NCBI RefSeq assembly: GCF_000719705.1 | Contig: NZ_JOHO01000088.1 | Coordinates: forward strand, 1 to 18,762 | DNA: 18,762 nt | From: Streptomyces sp. NRRL S-350 | GTDB lineage: Bacteria > Actinomycetota > Actinomycetes > Streptomycetales > Streptomycetaceae | Reading direction: 5' to 3' | Translations under genes and position numbers: made by a program | The notes under the pieces: model-generated | What the model was told of the DNA's origin: nothing | Database searches by the model: none | What the model saw: the letters and a program-made list of their open reading frames with translations, nothing else | Shown: piece after piece, positions 7,284 through 14,142 of the stretch | Layout: each line of letters starts with the position of its first letter | Numbering within the stretch: the first letter of the stretch is position 1

Positions 7284-8276
7284 TCAGCAGACCTCTTCCA
7301 GGTCCCGGTACGCCCGGGTCGCCGGGGCCGCCGCGACCCAGCGGTCCAGCAGGACGCGCACCAGGTGGGCGGGGGCGGCGATCCCGCACTCGCGCTCGAC
7401 CAGCCAGGACATCCCGGCCGCGCCGCCCTGGCTGAGGTGGCTGAGGTGACCGGGGTGCGCGGCGTCGCCGTCGTCGTGCGGGTCGTGGTGGGCGGCGATG
7501 CCGTCGTCGGAGGCCATCCGGCTCTCCGAGCAGGCGCGGCAGAGCAGCCGCACCGAGGAGGTCCAGTCCTCGGCCGCGTACCCGGCGTCGGCGACCAGCC
7601 GCTCCAGCGCGTCCCGGTCGCCGGCCGTGGCGGCCTGCAGCAGCACCACGTAGGTCGGCACCGGCGAGGGCGCCCACAGCTCGATCTCGTCGAACACGGG
7701 GTAGGCGACGCCGTCGGTGACCCGCTCGCCGTGCGGGGCGCCGTCGTGCAGGACGACCTCGCCCCAGCGGCGGCCGGAGGAGGGCAGCGGGATGGAGAGC
7801 ACCTCGATCCGGGCCGGGTCCAGCCGGCGGCCCCAGACCACTTCGGACTCGCCGTCCGGGGAGAGCCGTACGGGCGTGGTGCCGAGGTCCAGGCTGACCG
7901 GGCCGTCGGGCTGCCCGCCGGGGCCGCCGGGCAGCTTGAGCCCGTACGCCTGCCAGGCGCGGCGGGCCAGCGGCCAGTCCTGCAGGGCGGTGGCGGTGAT
8001 GCCGAGGTTCCACCAGTCCGGGGCGCCGTGCTCGCGGTCCAGCAGGGCGACGGCGCGCAGGCCGGCCGAGCGCGCCTGTTCCCAGTCGCGGCGGAACTTG
8101 TGCAGGAGGGCGAGGTTGAACCAGGAGTCGGAGAGCCACGGCTCCAGGTCGGCGGCCATCACCAGCAGTGCGCCGGCGTCCTCGTAGCGGCCGTCGCCGA
8201 TCAGCGTGAAGGCCCGGTCGGTCGTCTGCCGCCAGGTGGCGGACGGCCGGTGCCGTGCCCGGTGGAAGATCCTCAC
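7284..8276 (-). CDS. Tetratricopeptide-repeat protein with CxxC and His/Asp-rich segment
   Basis: A cytoplasmic protein of about 330 aa of unknown function. I choose GTG 8276 (AGGGA 8-9 bases upstream on the minus strand); the frame stays open to 8396, but that part is low in coding character. About residues 15-125 look like three TPR-type helix pairs (RAFTLIGDGRYEDAGALL, SWFNLALLHKFRRDWEQA, WWNLGITATALQDWPLA), a protein-interaction scaffold. The second half is unassigned: a beta-rich region, then LLCRACSESR, then an unusual His/Asp stretch (AAHHDPHDDGDAAHPGH) that could bind a metal together with the CxxC. Its neighbour def is 46 bp downstream in the same direction, with no obvious terminator between, so cotranscription is possible. 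Confidence 0.8.
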   Translation of the reverse strand: MRIFHRARHRPSATWRQTTDRAFTLIGDGRYEDAGALLVMAADLEPWLSDSWFNLALLHKFRRDWEQARSAGLRAVALLDREHGAPDWWNLGITATALQDWPLARRAWQAYGLKLPGGPGGQPDGPVSLDLGTTPVRLSPDGESEVVWGRRLDPARIEVLSIPLPSSGRRWGEVVLHDGAPHGERVTDGVAYPVFDEIELWAPSPVPTYVVLLQAATAGDRDALERLVADAGYAAEDWTSSVRLLCRACSESRMASDDGIAAHHDPHDDGDAAHPGHLSHLSQGGAAGMSWLVERECGIAAPAHLVRVLLDRWVAAAPATRAYRDLEEVC

Positions 8277-8682
8277 GTTCGTCCCTGCCGTCGTCGTCCG
8301 CTCAAGTCCCGTGCCACCGTGCCCGTACCGCCTCGGACGGCGGCCGAAGCCCGGTGCCCCGGGTCGGTGTTCCACGCTACGACCGCATCCAACCACGCCC
8401 GCCCCTGCCCGCGCTCCTCACCGCCGAGGTTGGGGGTCCGCCCCTCCCCAGCCTGCCCGCCCGATCGCACCCTCTCAACCCCTGGCGGGGCGGGCCGTGG
8501 TTCCCGCGCCCTACGGGGGTCGCACGGCCTGGCCGGCCGGCTCCTGTCGCCCCTGTCGACCCCTGCCGCCCCTGTCGACCCCTGCCGCCCCTGTCGACCC
8601 CTACCGCCCCTGCCGGCTCCCTGCCGGCTCCCTGCCGTTCCCGCCGTCCGTGACCGGCCCCGGCCGGCGGGCCCCCGCGGCC
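8277..8682. other. Non-coding gap with short tandem repeats
   Basis: This 406-bp gap between the TPR gene start and the end of the HD-domain gene holds the TPR gene's upstream region and an 8541-8637 repeat array. The frames through it are low in coding character. No tRNA or other RNA gene was seen. Confidence 0.6.
8543..8637. repeat. Tandem repeats: three 19-bp units followed by two 11-bp units
   Basis: The 19-mer CCTGTCGACCCCTGCCGCC occurs at 8552-8570 and 8571-8589, and with one change at 8590-8608. A partial copy (CCTGTCGC) precedes it at 8543-8550. Immediately afterwards CCTGCCGGCTC is repeated at 8609-8619 and 8620-8630, with a partial third copy. All units share the CCTG[TC]CG core, so the array probably arose by slippage. 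It lies between minus-strand genes and no function is visible. Confidence 0.85.
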
Positions 8683-8693
8683 TCAGCCGCGGG
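8674..8693 (-). terminator. Possible terminator overlapping the HD-domain gene stop
   Basis: CCCGCGGC and GCCGCGGG form a perfect 8-bp stem with a CTCA loop. The minus-strand stop codon (8683-8685) lies in the loop. It could help end the HD-gene transcript, but its overlap with the coding end makes this uncertain. Confidence 0.4.
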
Positions 8694-10164
8694 CCTGTCC
8701 GACCACCCGGGCCTGCCCGCCCACCCGGGCCAGGGCGTCCACCACCCGGGCGTCGTAGACCCGGCCGCGCCCGAGCCGCAGCACCTCCAGCGCCTCCAGC
8801 CGCCCCACCGCCTCGCCGACGCCCCGGCCGCGGGCGGCCGTGAGCAGGTCGTCGTGGGCGTTGGCGACCCGGATGATCCGGGCCGCGAGCGGCACCGGGC
8901 CGTCGCCGCCGGACGGCCCGGCGCAGGGGTCGGCCAGCCGGGCGACCTGCTCGGCGACCTGCCGGGGCACCCCGGTGCGGCTGATCACCTCGCTGCCCAG
9001 CCGGGCGATCCGCTGCTGCTCGGCGCACGGCAGCAGCGCGGTGGCGCCGTCCGGCACCGGTTCGACCAGGGACAGCTGGCCGACGTCGTGCATCAGTGCG
9101 GCGTACTCCAACAGGGCGAGCTCCCGGGTGCCGAGGCCCAGCTCACGGCCCAGCGCGCACGCCGTGTCCGCGACCCGGCGCGCGTGCCCGTGCGGGGTGT
9201 AGCCGGCCACCTCGGTGGCCCGGGCGAGGCTGGCGATGGTCTGCCCGGTGGTGGCCCGCACGGCGGCGGCCCGCCGGAAGGACACCTGGGCGAGCAGCAG
9301 CGGGGTGCAGAACAGCGGCAGCGCCCACAGCCCGACCTCGCCGGCCGCGAGGCTGACCAGCATGCCGGTGGCGACGATCGCCGAGCCGATGCCGAACAGG
9401 GAGCGCAGTTCGTCCTCCAGCGCGGCCGGGAACCGCGGCCCGCGTGCCGGGCCCGCCGCCAGGTCGCACCGCAGCAGCGCCGCCAGGGTCGCGTCGCAGA
9501 GTGCGGCCAGCGCGGCGACGGCGGTCAGGAACGCCCCGTACGCCGGGCCTTCGGGCGAGAAGCGGTCGACCAGGCCGCCGTTGTAGAGCGGCTGGAAGAC
9601 GGCGGCGGCGAAGCCGACGGCGAGCAGTCGGCGGGCGGCGCTGTCGCGGCGGGCCGGGTCGGCCCAGGGCGGGCGCCGGTCGGGGCGGCGCGGCAGGGCG
9701 AGCGCGGGCAGCCAGGCCAGCAGCAGGGCGACGCCGGTCACCGCGACCACCTGGACCGTGCCGTGCGCGGTCGGCACCCCGCGCAGCGGCCCGAGCAGGG
9801 CGTACGCCAGCGCGCCGGCCGCACCGATGGGCGCCTGTTCGCGATCCCCCGGAAGGGTGATCCGGACGCATTCGCCGAGTGCGATCAGTACGGTGAACGC
9901 CAGCGCGACCCTGGGCTCCGCGATCCCGCGCAGCGCGACCGCGCCCAGCGCGAACGCCAGCAGGGCGGCGGCCGCCGCGTGCACCGCGCGGTCGGTGCGC
10001 CCGCAGGCCGACCGGACGGGAGCCGTCCGGTCGCCGGGCCCGCGGTCGCCGGCCCTTCGGCCACGGCCCGTCCGGTCCCGGCCCGCTCCGAGACGGCCCG
10101 TCCGCACCCGGCCCGTCCGGTCGGGGTCCGTGCCGGCGCGGGCGCGGTGCCCGGACGCCGTCAC
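8683..10164 (-). CDS. Membrane protein with degenerate HD-GYP-type (HD) domain
   Basis: A 493-aa protein with a long basic, low-complexity N-terminus (Arg/Gly/Asp/Thr-rich, residues 1-60), about six to seven hydrophobic segments between residues 60 and 293, and a cytoplasmic C-terminal HD domain. The domain keeps H327 (YTPHGHARRVADTA) and the H359-D360 doublet (ALMHDVGQLS), but the later HHE ligand pair and the DGxGYP motif of HD-GYP phosphodiesterases are missing. Catalysis of the HD-GYP type is therefore doubtful; a regulatory or altered-specificity role is inferred. GTG 10164 overlaps the stop of the intact HD-GYP gene by 4 bases (GTGA), so the two are translationally coupled and probably work together. 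Confidence 0.82.
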   Translation of the reverse strand: MTASGHRARAGTDPDRTGRVRTGRLGAGRDRTGRGRRAGDRGPGDRTAPVRSACGRTDRAVHAAAAALLAFALGAVALRGIAEPRVALAFTVLIALGECVRITLPGDREQAPIGAAGALAYALLGPLRGVPTAHGTVQVVAVTGVALLLAWLPALALPRRPDRRPPWADPARRDSAARRLLAVGFAAAVFQPLYNGGLVDRFSPEGPAYGAFLTAVAALAALCDATLAALLRCDLAAGPARGPRFPAALEDELRSLFGIGSAIVATGMLVSLAAGEVGLWALPLFCTPLLLAQVSFRRAAAVRATTGQTIASLARATEVAGYTPHGHARRVADTACALGRELGLGTRELALLEYAALMHDVGQLSLVEPVPDGATALLPCAEQQRIARLGSEVISRTGVPRQVAEQVARLADPCAGPSGGDGPVPLAARIIRVANAHDDLLTAARGRGVGEAVGRLEALEVLRLGRGRVYDARVVDALARVGGQARVVGQARG

Positions 10165-11606
10165 GGCTGCCCGGCCGCGGGAACGCCCTGGCCGGCCACC
10201 CGCCCGGGCGCCGCCCGGACCGGCTCGGGCACCCCGAGCGGGATGTCCGGGACGGCCTGGATGCAGTCCTCGGAGTGCACCACCGGCTGCCAGTCGTGCA
10301 CGGCCAGCGCGTCGATCAGCGCGCGGACCATCACCGGGTCGAACTGGCTGCCCGAGCAGCGCTCCAGCTCGGTCACCGCCTCGGCGACCGGGCGGCCCCG
10401 CCGGTAGGAGCGGGTGGAGGTCATCGAGTCGAAGGCGTCGGCGACGGAGATGATCCGGGCGAACTCGGGGATCTGTTCACCGGCCAGCCCGCTGGGGTAG
10501 CCACGGCCGTCGACCCGCTCGTGGTGGTGCAGGATCCCGGCGTGCGCCTCGCCGAGGAAGTCGATCCCGCGCACCAGCTCGTACCCGTACACCGGGTGGA
10601 TCTCCACGGCCCGGCGCTCCGCCTCGGTGAGGGGACCGTTTCTGCGCAGCAGCTCGGTGGCCACCCCCAGCTTGCCGACGTCGTGCAGGATCCCCGCGAA
10701 GCGCAGGGTGCGCAGCCGCTCGGCCTCCATGCCGAGCTGAGTGGCGATCAGCACCGAGGCGCGGCCGACGCGTTCGCTGTGCCCGCGGGTGTACGCGTCC
10801 TTGATCTCCACCGCCTGCACCAGCGACTGCACGGTGGCCTGGTGGGCGTCGCGCTCGCGCTGCCCCTGGGCGAACACCCAGGCGGAGATGGACAGCGGCA
10901 GCAGCGCCAGCAGCGCCGCGAACGCGCCGTACGGGCCCTGCCAGAGCACCGCGACCATCAGCCCGCCGGCCGCGTGCACCAGCACCGGCAGCCCACACAC
11001 CGAGCGGGCCCCGCGCAGCAGCACCCCGGCCCGGCGGCCGTCGCTGAGCACCAGCATGACGCCCACCACCACCCCGTTGACCAGGCAGAACGTGGCGACG
11101 GCGGCGAAGCCGGGCAGCAGCGCGGCCGGGAAGCGGGAGCCCAGCAGCAACTGGGGGCCGCGCAGCAGGTGGAAGACGGCCGAGGAGGTGAAGGCGCACA
11201 GCGCGAGCTGGGAGCCGTTGAACAGCTGACGGCGGCGGCAGCCGGCCCCGTTCGGACCGCCGAGCACCGCGGCTGGGGCGGCGACGAGGGCGGCGGCGGC
11301 CGGCGGCAGCATCAGGACCCCGGCGAACAGCACCGGGAAGAAGGTGTTGGCGCCGGGCCGGGCGGCCACCCGGTCGGGCAGCGCCGGGCGGCGCAGCAGC
11401 CGGCGCACCAGGACCAGGCAGGGGGTCGGCAGGCCCTCGGCCAGCGACTCCCAGCAGCCGTGCAGGAAGGCGAGCAGCCCGACCTTGGGCCAGTCCACCG
11501 GCTCGGAGAGCCAGCCCGGCATCCGGGGGGTGACGGCGGCGGGCAGCAGCGGCACCAGGCAGCACAGCGCCGCCACCGGAACGGCCATCAGGTAGCGCGC
11601 CGCCAC
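10161..11606 (-). CDS. Membrane HD-GYP domain protein, probable cyclic-di-GMP phosphodiesterase
   Basis: A 481-aa protein with about six membrane segments in residues 1-245 and a complete cytoplasmic HD-GYP domain at about 255-430. Metal and signature residues visible are H276 (TRGHSERVGRA), H308-D309 (GILHDVGKLG), H361-H362-E363 (HHERVDGRGYPSGL) and G369-Y370-P371. HD-GYP proteins hydrolyse cyclic di-GMP or related dinucleotides, often via linear pGpG to GMP. In Streptomyces c-di-GMP controls development, which suggests but does not prove such a role. GTG 11606 is the first start, with GGAG somewhat far upstream; ATG 11588 is an alternative. It is the first gene of a two-gene operon, and a palindrome-rich region lies upstream. 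Confidence 0.88.
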   Translation of the reverse strand: MAARYLMAVPVAALCCLVPLLPAAVTPRMPGWLSEPVDWPKVGLLAFLHGCWESLAEGLPTPCLVLVRRLLRRPALPDRVAARPGANTFFPVLFAGVLMLPPAAAALVAAPAAVLGGPNGAGCRRRQLFNGSQLALCAFTSSAVFHLLRGPQLLLGSRFPAALLPGFAAVATFCLVNGVVVGVMLVLSDGRRAGVLLRGARSVCGLPVLVHAAGGLMVAVLWQGPYGAFAALLALLPLSISAWVFAQGQRERDAHQATVQSLVQAVEIKDAYTRGHSERVGRASVLIATQLGMEAERLRTLRFAGILHDVGKLGVATELLRRNGPLTEAERRAVEIHPVYGYELVRGIDFLGEAHAGILHHHERVDGRGYPSGLAGEQIPEFARIISVADAFDSMTSTRSYRRGRPVAEAVTELERCSGSQFDPVMVRALIDALAVHDWQPVVHSEDCIQAVPDIPLGVPEPVRAAPGRVAGQGVPAAGQP

Positions 11607-11763
11607 CGGCGGCAGGGTCGCTCCTCCACTGTCGGTAGCGATCTCGACCTCCCCGCCGTCCGGGCCCGTGTTGCCTCAGCACGCCGGGCGGACCGGCGGT
11701 GAGCGTCCGTCAGGAGGATAGGCCGACGCCCGGGCACGGGAAGGCATGATGGCGCAATGGCGC

Positions 11764-11798
11764 AGTTGGCGCACCGCCAACTCACTCGAACGAGTGAG
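11764..11798. promoter_or_regulatory. Two adjacent inverted repeats, possible operator
   Basis: AGTTGGCG-CAC-CGCCAACT (11764-11782) and CTCACTCG-AA-CGAGTGAG (11781-11798) are both perfect and share two bases. They lie about 45 bp upstream of the candidate -10 of the HD-GYP operon. They could be operators for a dimeric regulator or RNA hairpins in the rsrA 3' region; the sequence does not decide. Confidence 0.5.
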
Positions 11799-11819
11799 GG
11801 CGCATGCGAGCAGAACGGG

Positions 11820-11853
11820 AGTGGCCCCGGGAGCGCGCGCTCCCGGGGCCACT
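11820..11853 (-). terminator. Perfect 34-bp palindrome, terminator of sigR-rsrA
   Basis: The arms 11820-11836 and 11837-11853 (AGTGGCCCCGGGAGCGC and its complement) are perfectly complementary, giving a 15-bp stem with a 4-base loop. It lies about 100 bp beyond the rsrA stop on the minus strand and is the obvious end of the sigR-rsrA transcript. Confidence 0.8.
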
Positions 11854-11950
11854 GGACTCCCTGACCGGAACCGTCCGGTCCGCCCTCGCGCACGGATCAC
11901 CGGGGCCGGCGGATCACCGGGTGGACCGGCGGACTACGAGGCCCGCCCGG

Positions 11951-12361
11951 TCACTCCGCCTGCGCGCCGGCCTCGACCGGCGCACCCGGGCGACCGGCCG
12001 ACTCTCCGGCGCCGCCCTTCGCCGGCTTGGGCGCCGGCCGGGCGGACTCGGCGTGCAACTCGACGGCGGGCTCCACCGCGACCACCACCGGCTCGCCCGA
12101 GCGCTGCCCGGCCCGGATCGAGTCGATCCTGGCCAGGACCTTGCTCCGCAGGTCGGCCGGGGTGTCGTCGCACCCGCAGGAGCGCTTGATCAGCGCCTTG
12201 ATCGCCTGTTCCAGTCCGTACTGCTTCAGGCACGGCGAGCACTCCTCGAAGTGCACGCGCAGCTTGGCGCAGTCTCCCTCGGCCATCTCGTTGTCGAGGA
12301 ATTCGTAGAGGTGGTCGAGGACCTCGCCACACTCGGTGTCGTGCGGATCGCCGCAGCTCAT
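11951..12361 (-). CDS. rsrA: Zinc-containing redox-sensitive anti-sigma factor RsrA
   Basis: Binds and inactivates sigma-R in the reduced state and releases it on thiol oxidation. The 136-aa protein matches the ZAS family and closely resembles RsrA as I recall it. Zinc/redox residues are all present: C11 ([11 protein letters not shown]), H37, C41 and C44 (HFEECSPC), along with C3, H7 and C31. The usual CC pair near position 61-62 is replaced by SCGC (C62, C64). About 50 Ala/Pro/Glu-rich residues follow the folded part, making it longer than the S. coelicolor protein. ATG 12361 overlaps the sigR stop by 4 bases (ATGA), which ensures matched production of the pair. Confidence 0.95.
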   Translation of the reverse strand: MSCGDPHDTECGEVLDHLYEFLDNEMAEGDCAKLRVHFEECSPCLKQYGLEQAIKALIKRSCGCDDTPADLRSKVLARIDSIRAGQRSGEPVVVAVEPAVELHAESARPAPKPAKGGAGESAGRPGAPVEAGAQAE

Positions 12362-13263
12362 GAGCCCGAGCCCTTCGCTTCCTGCCCTGCCCCGCTGCCG
12401 GCCGGGACGAGCCCGCGCTCACGGGCGTAGTCCTCCAGCATGCCGCGCAGCTGACGGCGGCCACGGTGCAGTCGGGACATCACCGTACCGATGGGAGTAC
12501 CCATGATGTCCGCGATCTCCTTGTACGCAAAGCCCTCTACGTCCGCCAGGTAGACGGCGATCCGGAACTCCTCCGGGATGGCCTGGAGGGCGTCCTTCAC
12601 GTCGCTGTCGGGGAGGTGGTCGAGAGCCTGGGTCTCGGCCGAGCGCAGACCGGTCGACATGTGCGACTCGGCACGCGCCAGCTGCCAGTCCTCGATCTCC
12701 TCCGCCGCGGTGCGCTGGGGCTCGCGCTGCTTCTTGCGGTACGAGTTGATGAACGTGTTGGTGAGGATGCGGTACAGCCAGGCCTTGAGGTTGGTGCCCT
12801 CGCGGAACTGGTGGAAGGACGCGTACGCCTTCGCGAACGCCTCCTGCAGCAGGTCCTCCGCATCCGCCGGGTTGCGCGTCATGCGCAGCGCCGCCGAGTA
12901 CATCGGATCCAGGAAGCCCAGGGCGTCGCGCTCGAAGCGCTCCCGCCGGGCCTCCTCGCCCTCTTCGGCCGACACCCGGTAGGTGTCCTCGCCGATCGCC
13001 TCGGCGAGTTCCTCACCGGTGAGCGCCTCGCCCGCAGGCCGGACCTCGTCCGGGCCACGGCCCGGCTCGGCCTCGTGCTCGGTCCCGACGACCGGACCCA
13101 CCTCCTCGGCATGACGGGCACGGCCCACGGCGGGCCGCCCAGAAATGGAGGATATCGGGCTGACGGGCTTCTCGCCCACGTCCAGCCATTCCGACCAGGA
13201 GGGGCCGAACGCCGTCGCGGCCTCGCGCTCCTCAGGCCGTTCCGGGCACGCGATCGAACCCAT
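12358..13263 (-). CDS. sigR: ECF RNA polymerase sigma factor SigR (long form sigma-R' from ATG 13263)
   Basis: Directs transcription of the thiol-oxidative-stress regulon (thioredoxin and mycothiol systems in S. coelicolor). Sigma region 2 is at about residues 120-185 ([40 protein letters not shown]) and region 4 at about 228-285 ([34 protein letters not shown]), both almost identical to S. coelicolor sigma-R from memory. The frame opens at ATG 13263, giving 301 aa. An internal GTG at 13101 (VGPVVGTE) would give a 247-aa protein and matches the usual short-form start. The 54-residue extension agrees with the described unstable sigma-R' isoform made from the induced upstream promoter. A sigma-R-type promoter lies just upstream. 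It is coupled to rsrA. Confidence 0.95.
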   Translation of the reverse strand: MGSIACPERPEEREAATAFGPSWSEWLDVGEKPVSPISSISGRPAVGRARHAEEVGPVVGTEHEAEPGRGPDEVRPAGEALTGEELAEAIGEDTYRVSAEEGEEARRERFERDALGFLDPMYSAALRMTRNPADAEDLLQEAFAKAYASFHQFREGTNLKAWLYRILTNTFINSYRKKQREPQRTAAEEIEDWQLARAESHMSTGLRSAETQALDHLPDSDVKDALQAIPEEFRIAVYLADVEGFAYKEIADIMGTPIGTVMSRLHRGRRQLRGMLEDYARERGLVPAGSGAGQEAKGSGS

Positions 13264-13305
13264 CTGCCCTGCCTCTCACCGGTGACTCGTGCTGACGAGG
13301 GTGTC

Positions 13306-13332
13306 AACCACCCCGGGCCCGCCCGCATTCCC
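13306..13332 (-). promoter_or_regulatory. Sigma-R-dependent promoter of sigR (autoregulatory)
   Basis: On the minus strand GGGAAT (13332-13327), 18 bases, then GTT (13308-13306) is an exact match to the sigma-R promoter consensus GGGAAT-N18-GTT. The expected transcription start, about 13299, leaves a leader of about 35 nt before ATG 13263. This is the expected positive-feedback promoter giving the long isoform. Confidence 0.88.
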
Positions 13333-13390
13333 GCCCGGCGGACGGCCCCACTCGTCCGGACGACCGCCCGCGGCCGCCCCGCTCCCGGGC

Positions 13391-14029
13391 CTACCCGAGG
13401 GCCAGCACCCAGTCCCCCACCGCCGCGCAGACCAGGTCCAGCACCTCGTCCTGCCCCACCGGCGCCCGCTTGGGCACCTCGAAGCCGTGGCTGCCGTACG
13501 GCACCGCGACCAGTTCGTGGCCCGCCGGCAGCGCCGGGAACTCGTCGGGGCCGCCGAACGGGTCCGCCGCGCTCTGCACCACCAGCGTCGGCAGACCCGA
13601 CTCCAGCAGTTCCTGCGCCCGGCTCTTCTCCGGCTTGCCCGGCGGGTGCAGGGGGAACGCCAGTGCCACCACCCCCGCCGCCCCGGTCGCCGCGCCGGTC
13701 CGGCAGGCCACCCGCGCCCCGGCGCTGCGCCCGCCCACCACCAGCGGCAGCCCCCGCCCTGCCAGCAGTTCGGCGACCGGCCGCCAGCCGAGGTCCAGCG
13801 TCTTCGGCGCCGGGGCCACCCGCCGGCCCGCCACCCGCCAGGGCTGCTCGACCAGCGCCACGGAGATCCCGCGCGCCGGCAGCCTCCCGGCCAGCGCCGC
13901 CAGGTCCCGCGCCTCGATCCCGCCGCCCGCGCCGTGCCCCAGCGCCAGGACGGCCTTCGGCGCGGCCGCCCGGTGGTGGGTGATCCGGGCCTGCCCGGCC
14001 TCGGTGGGGACGAGTTCGGTGGTGCTCAT
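13391..14029 (-). CDS. Alpha/beta-hydrolase family protein (Tex30/KANL3-like)
   Basis: A 212-aa cytoplasmic alpha/beta hydrolase. GHGAGG (31-36) forms the oxyanion-type turn after the first core strand. The nucleophile elbow is GGRSAGAR with S102, the acid is D156 (VVQSAADPFG) and the histidine is H181 (YGSHGF). It lacks a signal peptide. The substrate is unknown; close relatives are annotated as dienelactone-hydrolase-like or Tex30-like. ATG 14029 has GGAGCC about 8 bases upstream. The SRAP gene lies just upstream on the same strand, separated by a 10-bp repeat array that forms this gene's leader. Confidence 0.85.
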   Translation of the reverse strand: MSTTELVPTEAGQARITHHRAAAPKAVLALGHGAGGGIEARDLAALAGRLPARGISVALVEQPWRVAGRRVAPAPKTLDLGWRPVAELLAGRGLPLVVGGRSAGARVACRTGAATGAAGVVALAFPLHPPGKPEKSRAQELLESGLPTLVVQSAADPFGGPDEFPALPAGHELVAVPYGSHGFEVPKRAPVGQDEVLDLVCAAVGDWVLALG

Positions 14030-14040
14030 CTCAACGGCTC

Positions 14041-14142
14041 CAGGAACGCTCGGAACGGGCCAGGACGGCTCAGTACGGGTCAGTACGGGTCAGACAGCTC
14101 AGGACAGCTCAGTACGGGTCGGGACGGGGCAGGACGGCTCAG
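14041..14142. repeat. Array of about ten imperfect 10-bp direct repeats
   Basis: From 14041 the sequence can be read in 10-base steps: CAGGAACGCT, CGGAACGGGC, CAGGACGGCT, CAGTACGGGT, CAGTACGGGT, CAGACAGCT (9 bases), CAGGACAGCT, CAGTACGGGT, CGGGACGGGG, CAGGACGGCT. The unit is about CAG(G/T)ACGG(C/G)T. The array fills the space between the SRAP stop (14139) and the hydrolase start (14029), ending 12 bases from that ATG. A period of one helical turn is noticeable; no function is known. Confidence 0.85.

Larger units (their letters stand above)
11607..11950. other. Intergenic region between rsrA and the HD-GYP operon: promoter candidate, palindromes, terminator
   Basis: This 344-bp region has no convincing gene. 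On the minus strand a TATCCT (11720-11715) with TTCCCG 16 bases upstream could be the HD-GYP operon promoter, giving a leader of about 100 nt. Two adjacent inverted repeats lie further upstream at 11764-11798, and the rsrA terminator palindrome at 11820-11853. Short + strand frames here look non-coding. Confidence 0.5.

Noticed and set aside
8277..8396. Longer N-terminus of the TPR protein (to 8396)
   Set aside because: Low coding character and no SD; GTG 8276 has AGGGA at proper spacing.
8543..8637. CRISPR-like array
   Set aside because: Units are directly adjacent without spacers and contain slippage-like variants.
11746..11900. Possible small gene starting with ATG at 11746 or 11757
   Set aside because: Runs through inverted repeats and the rsrA terminator; no SD, no recognisable domain, and composition typical of non-coding frames.
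13148..13153. TATCCT on the minus strand inside the 5' part of sigR as the constitutive promoter
   Set aside because: No acceptable -35 at the right distance, and such hexamers occur by chance; kept only as a possibility.
13183..13191. Second GGAAT on the minus strand as another sigma-R promoter
   Set aside because: The bases 18 nt downstream read AGC, not GTT.
12466..13983. Plus-strand open frame opposite sigR and the hydrolase
   Set aside because: Pro/Arg-rich antisense shadow with no domain.
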